From: Acanthamoeba lenticulata
Lineage: Eukaryota; Discosea; Longamoebia; Acanthamoebidae
Length of the DNA stretch: 64,000 nucleotides
Assembly: GCA_002179805.1 (NCBI GenBank)
Contig: NAVB01000233.1
Coordinates: forward strand, 124,001 to 188,000
Direction: 5' to 3'
Shown: positions 21,222-30,998 of the stretch, in pieces
How the letters are laid out: the number at the start of each line of letters is the position of its first letter
How positions within the stretch are numbered: the stretch's first letter is position 1
Program-made: the position numbers and the translations under genes
Notes under the pieces: generated by a model
Database searches by the model: none
What the model saw: only the letters and a program-made list of their open reading frames with translations
What the model was told of the DNA's origin: nothing

Positions 21222-22404
21222 TCAGTTGAGAAGGTTTCTGATCGCCATGCTCTTCGGCGCGGTGCTGGTCACGGCTTCGGAAGAAGTGGAAGAAGGAGAG
21301 TACGCGTGACGAGCCGTAGGAATCGCTACCGGAGAACTCGTTGGGGCACACCCACCGAGCACGCTCGCCAGCGACGGCAGGGCTGTCACCGGCTTGGGTG
21401 TCGCCGAGTAGGCAGGCGGTGCGACAGTCGCCGTGGTGGTGGTGGTTGTTGAAGAAGCCGCAGCCACGAGGGCCGCCGCGTAGTAGCTCTGCGGGTAACC
21501 GGCAGACGCCTGCTGCAGAAGATCATGAAGCAAGGCGGAGCCAGCCTGGAGCGGCGATCCGTAGGGCGACGCCGTGAGGGGCGAAGCAGACGACGGAGGA
21601 GACCTCGAGGCTGCCTGTGCAACGTGGAGTTGGTGCATTTGGTACTGCAGTTGCAACTGCTGGTAGGGAAGCAACGTTGACGAAGACGCGGAAGATGTGG
21701 TGCTTGCCAAAGAGAGCGCGGCGGCCGCCGGAGGTGAGGAAGGCGGCGAAGACGGCAGCGACGACGAAGACGAGGAAGAAGAAGATGAGGCCGAAAAGTA
21801 GGGCCGGACGGCGGGCGACGACGAAGGAGAGGAGGCGGCGTGGGCCAGAGCGGCCAGCAACGAAAACCCGTCCGCTTGCCTTGGCACCCAGTCAGCACAG
21901 CTCGGACCCGAGTGGTGGTGAGCCTGGATCGAAGGCTGGTGGTAGTCCTGTAGATGGGCCAACTGGGTCAGGAAGATGCCATGTGACCGGGAATTTGTCG
22001 GGAGGGGGGGGGGATTGTCGGCCAGAAAAAAGAACGAAGAAGAGGAAGTTGACCGGGTGTTGAGCCCAACTACCAAAAAAAAGAAGATTATTCCCGAAGA
22101 GAAGGATGTTGTCACGCACCTGTTGTTGCTGCTGCTCGGTTGCATGGCCGGAAGAAGTGGAGGTCTTCTTGATGCTGCGGGCGCTTGAGTGCGAGGACGA
22201 CCGGTGTTGATGAACGTTGATCGCGGGCTCAACCGATGTCGAGGCGTTGTTCAGCTCGCGCCTCCGCTTCTTGTTCTTGTAGTACTCACGTCGCTTCTGG
22301 GAGGTGAGGTAGGTCTTGTTGTAGCAAGTACGGCACAGGCGCGCCTGCTTGACCGCGAACTTGATGTTGCGCTGGCATCCCTTGCACTCGCCGAAGGATT
22401 CCAT
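21222..22404 (-). CDS. Putative zinc-binding regulator, N-terminal CxxC-x13-CxxC and basic region
   Basis: Minus-strand exons 22404..22120 and 21962..21222 (341 aa). Residues 7-45 read ECKGCQRNIKFAVKQ, then CRTCYNKTYLTSQKRREYY, then KNKKRRREL. This is two CxxC pairs 13 residues apart directly followed by a strongly basic stretch, a compact layout seen in DNA- or RNA-binding zinc ribbons. The rest is Ser/Ala/Thr/Pro-rich with poly-Ser and poly-Thr runs, Gln/His-rich patches and a leucine-containing C-terminus (KSMAIRNLLN). I do not recognise a named family. A transcription-factor-like role is inferred only from composition. The 157-nt intron contains a run of nine or more G on the plus strand, near 22003-22013. 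Confidence 0.78.
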
Positions 22405-23480
22405 GTTTTCTATCTACTACCGGTAGTAGGTGGATGACGCTTTGACGTTGATGGTGGTTGGGAGAAATGTGGTGTGCCTGCGAGTCAGGGCGCTTTGGTG
22501 GTGCAGTTTTTTGGTCCGCGGGTGGTAGGGAGAATGTTGTCGTCCGTCAGTCAGTCAGTCGCAAGGGACCTCGAGCGACGTGTTGCCGGAGATGCGGTTG
22601 GGCCCTGGTAAGGGTAAACCTGACTGCGTGCTGGCAACGTGTGACGTGTGTTGCGTTTCTTTCTCTCTCTCTTCCGCGGAGGAGGGGTCTCTCTGAACGG
22701 GAGAAGAAGAGAAGGGAGTGTGTGTTGTGCGCGGCGAGAGCAAGAAAACTGAAATGCCAGAGCGCAGAAACTTGTATAAGTACCGCCGATGGCTCTCCCT
22801 CGGTTGTCGGCCCCGGTATCCCCGTCGGTGTATTCGGCCGCCGAGCGTGCTCTCTTGTTGTTCTGACTCGGTGCAACCGCGAGGCGTCAGGACGCCTGGA
22901 GCACTGGGTCGCCTGTTTCTCTTGCCGACCTTCCGATCGCTCACCAATCGGCATTAACATATGCTCCCGTCAACACCAATCGCGCGATGCTGCAAAAGCT
23001 CGGGACCCGAAAGTGACCCCAAACTGTTTCCCCCGCCACCTGACCGGCTGCATGGTGCCAAACACATGTTCTAGCGAGGCATAATGACTGTGTGGCGACA
23101 CCGTCCAACCGGTCTTGCGCCACCGCCTGGCAAGCGTGGTACTAGTGGCGCGGACAGTCCGAGTGACCGTGCTTGTTGTAGTTACTTCACCCGGGTTCAG
23201 CTAAGGGGTGGGCGATACGTGCGTGGCACCTCCTTGCCGGTCATGTTGGACGGGATGAGTGAGGTCATTGCCGACCCTTTTTTTCGAACTACACTGTCTA
23301 GTTGGCGGGCGAGCAGCCGCGCCAACTGTCCCTTCATCGTTCCCCCGTTCGGTTTGTTTGCCTCAACTAAAAGTTGCACCACACGTTTCTTCCTGCTGTG
23401 AGGTAGGCCGCGGCAAGCCAAATGGCAAAAAAAACATCATTTAAAACCGGAGCATGTTCTATGTGTCAAGATCAACCAGA
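22405..23480. other. Long non-coding stretch (1.08 kb) upstream of the CxxC/CxxC gene
   Basis: The longest gene-poor gap in the window. Readings on both strands are Arg/Ser-rich, overlapping and without family resemblance. A CAGT-type tandem (GTCAGTCAGTCAGTC) lies at about 22545-22560. I looked for tRNA-like A and B boxes around 23120-23220 and found nothing convincing. It probably holds the promoter of the minus-strand gene at 22404 and the 3' region of eL33. Confidence 0.5.
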
Positions 23481-23925
23481 TTATACGCGCGAAGGGTAGA
23501 GCATCACACGGAGGGTGGCGCCCATGGCCTGAGGGGGCAGGTTCTTGGCAAACCTAGCCCTCACGAGACCGCTGTTGCCGTGGGGGCGGGCAATGCGACC
23601 CCAGATCACCCTGATCCTGGTGTTCTGGACCTTCTTGTGAGCCCGGTAGATGAAGGCGATCCTCTTGCCGAGGTAGAACTCAGTGTCCTCCTTCATCTGC
23701 ACGCCCTCGATGGAGACGAGCGCCACGTTGGGGTTCTGGGTGCGGTGGCCCCTCTGGAAGCCCACGAAGGTACCCTTGGTGTAAAGTCTAAATGGGCAGA
23801 GGTTAGGGGATGAATGTAAGCCACAATCTGTGAATTCGGAGGAGGCAAGCGGGGGCAGCCTCCACAAACAAACATTCTAACTTCTTAAAGTCAAGATTAG
23901 CGTACCTCACAGGTTGCCTGCCCAT
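23481..23925 (-). CDS. RPL35A: Ribosomal protein eL33 (L35Ae)
   Basis: Minus-strand exons 23925..23906 and 23787..23481 (108 aa). The first coding exon is only 20 nt and encodes MGRQPVR with the Arg codon split. The protein continues LYTKGTFVGFQRGHRTQNPN, VALVSIEGV, EFYLGKRIAFIYRAHK, IRVIWGRIARPHGNSG and ends with the family tail MGATLRVMLYPSRV. It is full length and unambiguous. It belongs to the 60S subunit, near the tRNA exit side. A pyrimidine-rich leader precedes the ATG (seen on the minus strand), in line with other ribosomal-protein genes. It diverges from ORC2 with 239 bp between starts. Confidence 0.97.
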
Positions 23926-24164
23926 GGTTGATAGATTGAGAAGCCGGTCCGCTAGGGGCGATGCCGATACTTGAGGGAGAGAAAGAAAGAAGGGGAGAAT
24001 GAGAGAAACCCCAAAGCAGGATAATGCTGGCCAGCCACACCAGATAAACCTCAAACCAGACAAAAGCCACCCACGACCGATGGCACCTAATGAAAGAATG
24101 TTAACCATCACTTTGGCGCCAAAATAGAAGAGAGCCAACACATGCGTTTCGTGTGACAGAGGAG
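23926..24164. promoter_or_regulatory. Divergent promoter region, eL33 / ORC2
   Basis: 239 bp between opposite start codons. On the plus strand, about 23965-24000 is purine-rich (GAGAGAAAGAAAGAAGG), which is pyrimidine-rich toward eL33. Promoter role inferred. Confidence 0.45.
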
Positions 24165-26004
24165 ATGGACAGTAAGGCCGAAATACAAACCTGCACTTTC
24201 GAAGATGTGCAAGAGATACAACCTAGCATGGAGGTGGTGCGGTATTGGGCAACAAATATGAGCGGACGGAAACGCACGCAGCCGAATCGAAAGAGGGGGA
24301 AGCGTGAAGAGGAGGACGAAGGCGAAGACTATTTCGTCTTTCAATCCAGACCTGCCCGCACCACCAAATCCAGCTTCAACGATCTTGATAACCAAGTGCT
24401 CATTAAGGCGTTTCTTGAGGTTGAGGGCGACGCTCCTCGTAACGTTGAGTACGCCGAGCATTTCGCCCTGCTTGCGCAAGAATATAAGAAACTCTTCCCG
24501 AAATGGATGCAATACATCAAGTACGTTCGTTCACCAATCTTGCTTTTTACGACCTACCCACATTTGTATGCTCTGTCAGGGCGGGGTTCAATGTCCTCTT
24601 CTACGGCTTCGGCTCCAAGCTTTCTCTATTGAATGACTTTGCCACGGCAATGCTCTCTCCCTTTCCCTACATAACCGTTGAGGGCTACAGCCCCACCACC
24701 AGCATTCGTAATGTACGCTCGGTCTCATAATAAGTTGCAAAACACTTGGTCTCCCATCCGTACTCATCATGGTCAATGCTTCACAACCTCCGTAGCTGTT
24801 GAATATGATCTCACAAAGCGTGCTCGGCATCTCCAAGCCGATGCCTGCTGAGCCGATGGAGCACTGCCGCGCGCTACTCGCACTCTTTAAAGACTCAGTA
24901 CAGCGCTCTTCTCATCGTCCTCCCTCTGCTTTTGCCAGCTGCGCTTGTCATCGTTGTCGCGAACTGGCGCAACTGAAGCTCATGATCGCCTCGTCAGGCC
25001 GCGGCTCGGGCCGCCCGGGCAGCCATCCCTTCAGACCTGTTCCTCGTCATTCACAACATCGACGGGCCCGCGTTGCGCAGCACCACCACACAGTCGGTGC
25101 GTCTTGGCGCTCTGAACCGTGGCCTCACCGTCAAGCTCAGAGTGTCGTGGCCTTTCTCTTGTGCATTTGATGTAATAGGTATTGGCCCAACTGGCGTCCC
25201 TCCCGCAGATCCACATTGTGGCCTCGGTCGACCATCTCAACGCCTCCCTCAGTGCGTCCCTCCTCACTTGTGTTGTTCTCGATTCACAAACTGACCACAG
25301 AAACCGAACATGTGACCACAAATGATTTATTTTATCTAGTGTGGAACCACATCATGGTGGGTCACTTCAACTGGGTGTGGCAAGACCTGACCACTTACGC
25401 GCCCTACGCGTCTGAGAGTGAAGCCAATGTTGCCCTCTACAAGTCCTTTGCCAAGACCCAAGTCGGATGTGAGCTCCCCCTTCTCTCCCCCACATCCCTT
25501 CTTCAATCCCTCTTCGTGATCTCGACACCAACACATCGTGTGTGGCGGACCGCGGCGCAGCGAGCGAGGCGGGTATCCATCAAGTGCTGGGTTCGGTGAC
25601 GGCCAACGCGAAGAGCATCTTCAAGCTGCTAGTCACAACGCAACTTCAGAAGATGAAGGAGATGGAGCTGACGGGCGGCAAGCGCAGTACACTTCCTCTC
25701 CTCTCGCCCTCCGCCCGCTGGTGATGAAGACAGCGATGACAATGATGTTGATGATGACGGTGCGTGGGCATGGCCAGAGCGGGCGTCGAGAGCCACGGCA
25801 GTGACACTGGCCGAGTTCTCGACGCTGTGCGAGCAGAATCTGCTGGCGGGCGGGCGAGACGCGCTGCTGAGCCACCTGCGCGAGTTCCTTGACCACCGAA
25901 TCGTGCGCAAGGCCGGCCGCGCTGGCGAGGAGACGCTCCTCATCGACCTTCCCGAGGCCGACCTCCAGCGCCTCCTCACTGCCGACCTCGCCGGCGTCAG
26001 CTGA
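24165..26004 (+). CDS. ORC2: Origin recognition complex subunit 2
   Basis: Exons 24165..24520, 24580..24712, 24796..24897, 24998..25096, 25179..25251, 25340..25468, 25561..25686 and 25802..26004 (406 aa). Conserved ORC2 blocks appear in order: GFNVLFYGFGSKLSLLNDFA; YITVEGYSPTTSIRN; LFLVIHNIDGPALR; QIHIVASVDHLNA; FNWVWQDLTTYAPY; then SVTANAKSIFKLLV. The C-terminal winged-helix part (LLSHLREFLDHRIVRK) closes the protein. These match human ORC2 nearly block for block. The long disordered N-terminus of animal ORC2 is reduced here to a basic, acidic-rich stretch (residues 30-60). ORC2 forms the origin-binding ring with ORC1 and ORC3-5 in the nucleus. The 3' AATAAA is at 26111-26116. Confidence 0.95.
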
Positions 26005-26110
26005 GCCATTTTTGCTCTATTTGTACAAAGTTTTGTAGTTGTTTTCGTCGAATCAAACACAAATACCACCGAAAATACACAACTTGCTTTTTTGAGATTT
26101 CTGTATTTGA

Positions 26111-26116
26111 AATAAA
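26111..26116 (+). terminator. Likely polyadenylation signal of ORC2
   Basis: AATAAA 107 nt after the ORC2 stop and only 21 nt from the stop of the convergent NOL9 gene, so the two 3' ends probably overlap. Confidence 0.45.
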
Positions 26117-26136
26117 ACTCATCTGTTGTTCTCCCC

Positions 26137-29100
26137 TTATCGTCGGGGGTGCTGGAGGTGCAGCGGCCGCTGGGCGGGCACGTGCTTGCGGAGGAGGCCC
26201 GCCCGGCCGGTCATCTTGGCACTGCCCGGCCGTGCGATGGCGTGCGTCACCAGGTAGGGGCTGCTCAACCAGCCCTGTGGTGGTCCAGTCCAGCAAACGT
26301 AAATAAAAATGAACCAATATATATTTTAAAAAAATAACGAATAAAAGGCGGCGTACGTTGGTGCGGAGGGTAGAAGAAGGCAGATGGAGGGCGCCCTTGA
26401 GGAAGGTGTTGACGCGCTGGAGCTGCGCGGGCTGGACGGGCGTCAGCACGAAGAACTGGTGCGTCACGGGATCGATCGTCCGCACGATGCCTGCGCGCAC
26501 ACACACGTGGATGAGCCTCATGCACAGGCGCGTTTCATGTGCGTGAGTGGAGGTGCGGCCCCTAATTCCGTACCGAGGCCGACGCACTCGCACAGAGGCG
26601 ATGACAAGAGAAGCGACGGGTACGGCGATTGGCCGCGGCTCAGGTCAGGTTGGCCCTACAAGTGGGGTTGGGGGGGGAGGTGACGATCACACCATGTGTG
26701 AGCGTGCTGATCGATCATGGGACCAACGACGCATGATGATCATCGTGCGGCAAAGACGCACCGGCGGGGCGCAGGAGAGGTAGTTGGTGGAGTCGACGCC
26801 GAGGCCCACGACGGAGGCGTTGAAGGCCAGGAGGCACTCTGACGGCGCCACGTCGTGCGGCTCGACAAAGGCCAGCCGAATCGCGTTCCACGGAACTGCA
26901 TCACCAGCCCCTTGTTGAGTGTTCCTCCTCTTCGTCCCAGGCACCGAGACCAACGCGGCCGACAAGCACAAAGACACAAAGCGGCGTACCGCGATAGGGG
27001 ACTTGCGTGGCGAGGCTGCGTGCGCGCCAGGCGTTGAAGTAGGCCTCGAGGCGCAGCGTTCGCAGCTCTTCGGCTTGGACGCTCATCCTGCAGGTGCCCA
27101 CATGTGAGGCCGAGGCCTTTGCCACGACAAGGAAGAGGAGAGAAAGAAAGAGAGAGGACACTTGCCTTGCGCGGGCGCGGATGTCGACAGGGAGGTTGTG
27201 GACGCGGAGGAAGCGGTATTCGTCCTCCAGCGGGTTCGCAGGGAGCGTCGTGGCGGCAGCCTCGCCTGGGGGGCGCAGGTAGAGGTGCGCCGTAACGTTG
27301 GGCCGCGCGCACTCGGTCACCTCGCGCAGCATCTCCAGGCCCACGCTCTTGAGCCAGCCGTGGGTGTTGATGATGAGCGGCAGGCGCGCGAGCGGGACCG
27401 TGACCACGCCGTCGTCGCCGTCTTTCGAGGGCAGCTCGACCTCGGCCGCGTAGTAGTGGGCGACGAGGCTGCGGACGGCGTGGACAAAGGGATCGGCGAC
27501 GCCTTCGACCGAGATGTCACCCACAAAGTGCGCACGCAGGGGCTCCTGGAGATGGTCAAAGGCCGGGCCGTAGACGGGCGCCGTGACGACGTGGAGCGAG
27601 ACGAGGCCCGCCGGGGTGAACTCGGGCTGGCCGAGATCGATGTCGAGGAAGGCCACGCCGCGCGGCGGGCGCTGGCGCTCGAGCAGCGCGTTGATGAGGT
27701 ACTGCCCGAGGGTCGACTTGCCCGTGTTCTTCTTGCCCGTGATCACCACCCGTGGCGGCTGAGGCGGATGCTGCTGTCCAGGCTCGGGAATGCTGACGTC
27801 ATCACACATCTGCGTGACATCACGCGCGAGAGCCACCCACGAGGCGGGGACGTTCATGGTGGGCTCCTCGATGCGCTCGCGGTGCGGGAAGACCGGATAG
27901 AAGCCCGGGAGGGGCAGGTAGTGGCCGACGAGTTCCCGCACGGTCTCGGGCGACAGCAGGAGGTGCGCCACGTCCGGGTTTATGGTGGTCGTGGTGGTAT
28001 TGGTGCTTGTTGTCGTTGTAGTTGTTGTCGCGGCGGTAGCGGTGGAGGCAGTTGTGTTCGAAGTTGCGGCGGTCGCGGGCTCTTCGCCAGCGTCCTCTGC
28101 CTCGCGCTCGCTTTCGTCGTCTTCTTCCTCGTCGTCCTCGACGCCATCGCGTCGCCCATCGCTCTCCGCGCCGGCCTCGTCTGCTCGCCGCGTCCGGCCA
28201 TCGTCGCCACCAGCGCTCGCAGCGTCGTTGGCGCCGCCGTTCTCGACCTGCATGTTGGCGTCTGCGGCGGTGCCCGACTGGCCCTCGCCCTCGCGGCTGC
28301 CGCCGCCAACGTCACCGTCGACGTCAATGTCGATGTCGTCAGGAGCAGGGCCCTTGTCATCGTCATCGTCATCGCTCGAGGACTCGTCGTCCACGACGGG
28401 CGGCGGCACGTAGAGATGGGGCGGGCGCCGGTGGACGTCCTCCTGCTCGGGCATGATGAAGATCTTGTGGCCCAGCGTCCGGTTCCGCAGCATCCCCTGG
28501 GACGGCGCCCGCGGCAAGCCCAGCGGCTGCGGCTGCGGCTGCTTCAACGCCTCTTGCTCGCCGTCCTCGTCCTCTTCCGCCGTCGCGCGCTCAGCGCTGG
28601 CATCGCCGTCGTCGCCCAGAACGGGCGGCAGAGGTGTCGGAAGCCGGTTGACCTCGTAGAAGCTGCGGAGGATAACGACGACCTCGTCGTCCCACTCGGC
28701 CGACGTCGTGGTGTCGCCGAGCTTCCGGCTGGCCAGCTGCTCGGCGCTGCGCTTGGCGTCGAGCACGTTGCGGATGTCCTCGTCGCTCACCTGCTTGTAC
28801 GTGGGCTGCGTCTGTGGCAATGCAGCGCGCGGACGCTCAACCTGGCCGCGTTGCCGCTGCAGCATTTCCTCGGTGGGCTTCACGGCCTCGATCCGCAGTG
28901 CGCTGTTTGTATTTGCGTGTGCGTGCCGCGTGTGAGCGTCCCCGAACGCGCCTGTCTTGTGTGTGTATGTGTGTGTATGCTTTGAGGGGTGCGGTACCCG
29001 GACGACGTGGGCGCCGAGAGCGTGTGGTAATCGGCCGATGGGAAAAAGTGGTGGCCAAAGACGTGCAGACAGCCCTCAAACACGCGCACTTGCACGCGCC

Positions 29101-29841
29101 CGTAGAAGCACAGCACCTTCACGACAGGAACAATATATATTAAAAACAATAACAATAATAAATCAACATTTACGGCGAACATAAGAGAAAAAAAAAATTG
29201 TTATAATTAAAAAGGGAAAGGGTGCTCGGACCTCGTTGGGGCGCATGCGGAGGAGGAGCGTGTGGCACTTGGAGGAAGGCGGGGCGAAGGTGAGGAGCGG
29301 GACGACGCGGTAGGCCGAGACGATGATGTTGGAGAGTTGGGTGCCGGGCACCGGAGGGATGAGGCTCGACGTCTGCCATGCGAGGGCCTCGGCGATGCGG
29401 TGCTGCTCCGCGGCCAACTGGAGCCGCTGTTGTGTGTTCTGGCGCTGCTGCTGCGTCCGCTCCATCTCCTTCTGCAGCCGATAGCGCACTCTGTTGTTGG
29501 CTGTGGTGTCCACGAAGAAGGCGGGTGCCTCCTCTTCCTCCTCTTCCACTGGTTGCGGTGGCAACTCCTTCTGGCCAAGATCTTGCACCTCTTCTTCCTC
29601 TTCCACTGGTCGCGGTGGCAACTCCTTCTCCTGGTGCTCACGTCTGGCTCCCGCGGCGCGCTGCTCTCGTTGAGCTGTGATGCGAAGATCAATTGGCATG
29701 GACAAATTAAATCGTTGCAAAATTCATCCAAATCGCGAACGAATGAAAGATGAAGTTGAAGGGAAAGAAGGTACCTGGACGTGCATTTCTAGCCTTCTTG
29801 GGCGGTGTCGCCTTCACTCCTTTAGAGGCCCGCCTCTTCAT
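26137..29841 (-). CDS. NOL9: Polynucleotide 5'-hydroxyl-kinase NOL9/Grc3
   Basis: Minus-strand exons 29841..29775, 29674..29232, 29116..28998, 28902..27166, 27087..26990, 26895..26762, 26655..26574, 26490..26357 and 26274..26137 (983 aa). NOL9/Grc3 phosphorylates 5'-OH RNA ends during ITS2 removal in 60S ribosome maturation, in the nucleolus. Seen in sequence: the CLHVFGHHF N-domain strand, and the Walker A VVITGKKNTGKSTLGQYL near residue 600. Then come VAFLDIDLGQPEFTPAGLVS, LIINTHGWLKSVGLEML and the C-terminal CECVGLGIVRTID / FFVLTPV block. The N-terminal 22 residues are basic (MKRRASKG...PPKKARN), as for nucleolar import. An insert of about 200 acidic/Thr-rich residues interrupts the middle. 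The intron after 27166 starts with the perfect GC donor AG|GCAAGT. Confidence 0.93.
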
Positions 29842-30138
29842 TCGTGTCGATTGTCCGGACGAGCACAGAGAAAGAAAAGAAACCGAACGCGAATCTTTTC
29901 TTTCCTTGTTATGTCCGGATTAGTTAACTACTGGTCAGCCTTCCTCACCTTCTCGGCTGGTGGCCTGCAGCTTCATGACGGCGACAACGAACAACACGCT
30001 GGCCACCAGCAACTCTCCAAGCCCTTCATCTAAAAGCCATGCTGGGAAAAATTCAAGATGCTCTATTCACCTCTGGCGCCTCTGCGCCAGCGGCTTGTGT
30101 ATATCGGGCTTTACAGGGGAGAAGGGAAGAGAGGATGA
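29842..30138. other. Intergenic region upstream of NOL9
   Basis: 297 bp between the NOL9 start and the stop of the next minus-strand gene. No gene supported. Confidence 0.4.
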
Positions 30139-30624
30139 TCAGAAGACATCGCCCCAGGGCTTGCCGAGGTCAACCACAGGCTCGACGATGCGCACTCGAA
30201 GGAGCACGAAGAAGAAGAACAGCACGTGGAGCGCGAACAGGACGAAGAGGAACAGGGCACCGATCTTGGAGCTCACTCCGAGGCACAGGCCCATGATGAC
30301 GAGCAGCATTGCGGCCTCCACGCCCAGCGCTGCCATGGTCCGCCAGAAGTGCTTGTGCCACAAGTCGGAGAGGGTGAGCTGCTGCGCACGCCCGTAGCGC
30401 CGACTGAAGTCATGCATGACAGGGTCTTCAGACGCGTCTTCTTCGGCATCGTTGGTCTGCACCGGAGCGGTGTCAGAGTAGTAGATCCATTCATCTTCTT
30501 CTTCGACTAGTTCGTCGAGGAGAAAGTCATCCTTCAGTTTCGTCGAGTCGGAAAGGCGCGATGCAGAGCATGCGCAGAGCGAGGCTAGCAAGAGGCTGAG
30601 GAGGAAGAGACTGATGAGACGCAT
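30139..30624 (-). CDS. Small secretory-pathway membrane protein, unrecognised
   Basis: Single exon, 161 aa. An N-terminal signal peptide (MRLISLFLLSLLLASLCACS) is followed by an acidic stretch (DELVEEEDEWIYYSD) and a charged region. Two adjoining hydrophobic segments follow: AALGVEAAMLLVIMGLCLG and GALFLFVLFALHVLFFFFVL. The C-terminus is short (VRIVEPVVDLGKPWGDVF). A single-exon type I or hairpin membrane protein is the most likely form. No family recognised. The start was chosen because the signal peptide begins exactly there. It sits tail-to-head between NOL9 and a STE20-like kinase, all minus strand. Confidence 0.7.
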   Translation of the reverse strand: MRLISLFLLSLLLASLCACSASRLSDSTKLKDDFLLDELVEEEDEWIYYSDTAPVQTNDAEEDASEDPVMHDFSRRYGRAQQLTLSDLWHKHFWRTMAALGVEAAMLLVIMGLCLGVSSKIGALFLFVLFALHVLFFFFVLLRVRIVEPVVDLGKPWGDVF

Positions 30625-30998
30625 TGAAGAGTGGTTGTGATGGTGTTGGAGTGAGTTGGGAGGATTGGCAGAGTACAGTTGCGTTGAAGAAGAGGGCAAA
30701 AAAGGCCACAAGGCAGTTTCTGCTACCACGCCCAGCCCAAGGCTTTCGGTCGCGGAGGGATTCCGCTCATCGTCTAGAAATCTCGACAGAATCGCCACTG
30801 GTACAGGCACCTATTGGCCCATATGCTTTTAACCTGATCACCACCCAATGCCTTCTGAGTGAATTCTCCATATGGACTGTAGGAGAACACAGGGTCGTGC
30901 TTGGGTGGTGTGCTGGAACTACTACAACTAGGTTTTAAATGTATGAGAATAATAAATAAATAAAGCAACAATTATATAAAACAATCCGAATACTCGAG
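30625..30998. other. Intergenic region between small membrane protein and STE20-like kinase
   Basis: 374 bp. An A/T-rich stretch lies at 30935-30985, next to the kinase stop. No gene seen. Confidence 0.4.

Noticed and set aside
22458..23084. 208-codon plus-strand open frame in the long gap
   Set aside because: Biased Arg/Ser composition, overlapping frames on the other strand, no start context and no similarity; typical of GC-rich non-coding sequence.
23120..23220. Possible tRNA-like A box (TAGTGGCGCGG) and GGGTTCAGC
   Set aside because: No cloverleaf could be drawn and the B-box sequence lacks the required GTTCRANNC pattern.
27162..28985. 607-codon plus-strand open frame opposite NOL9
   Set aside because: It is the antisense shadow of the long NOL9 exon, which has clear P-loop kinase motifs.
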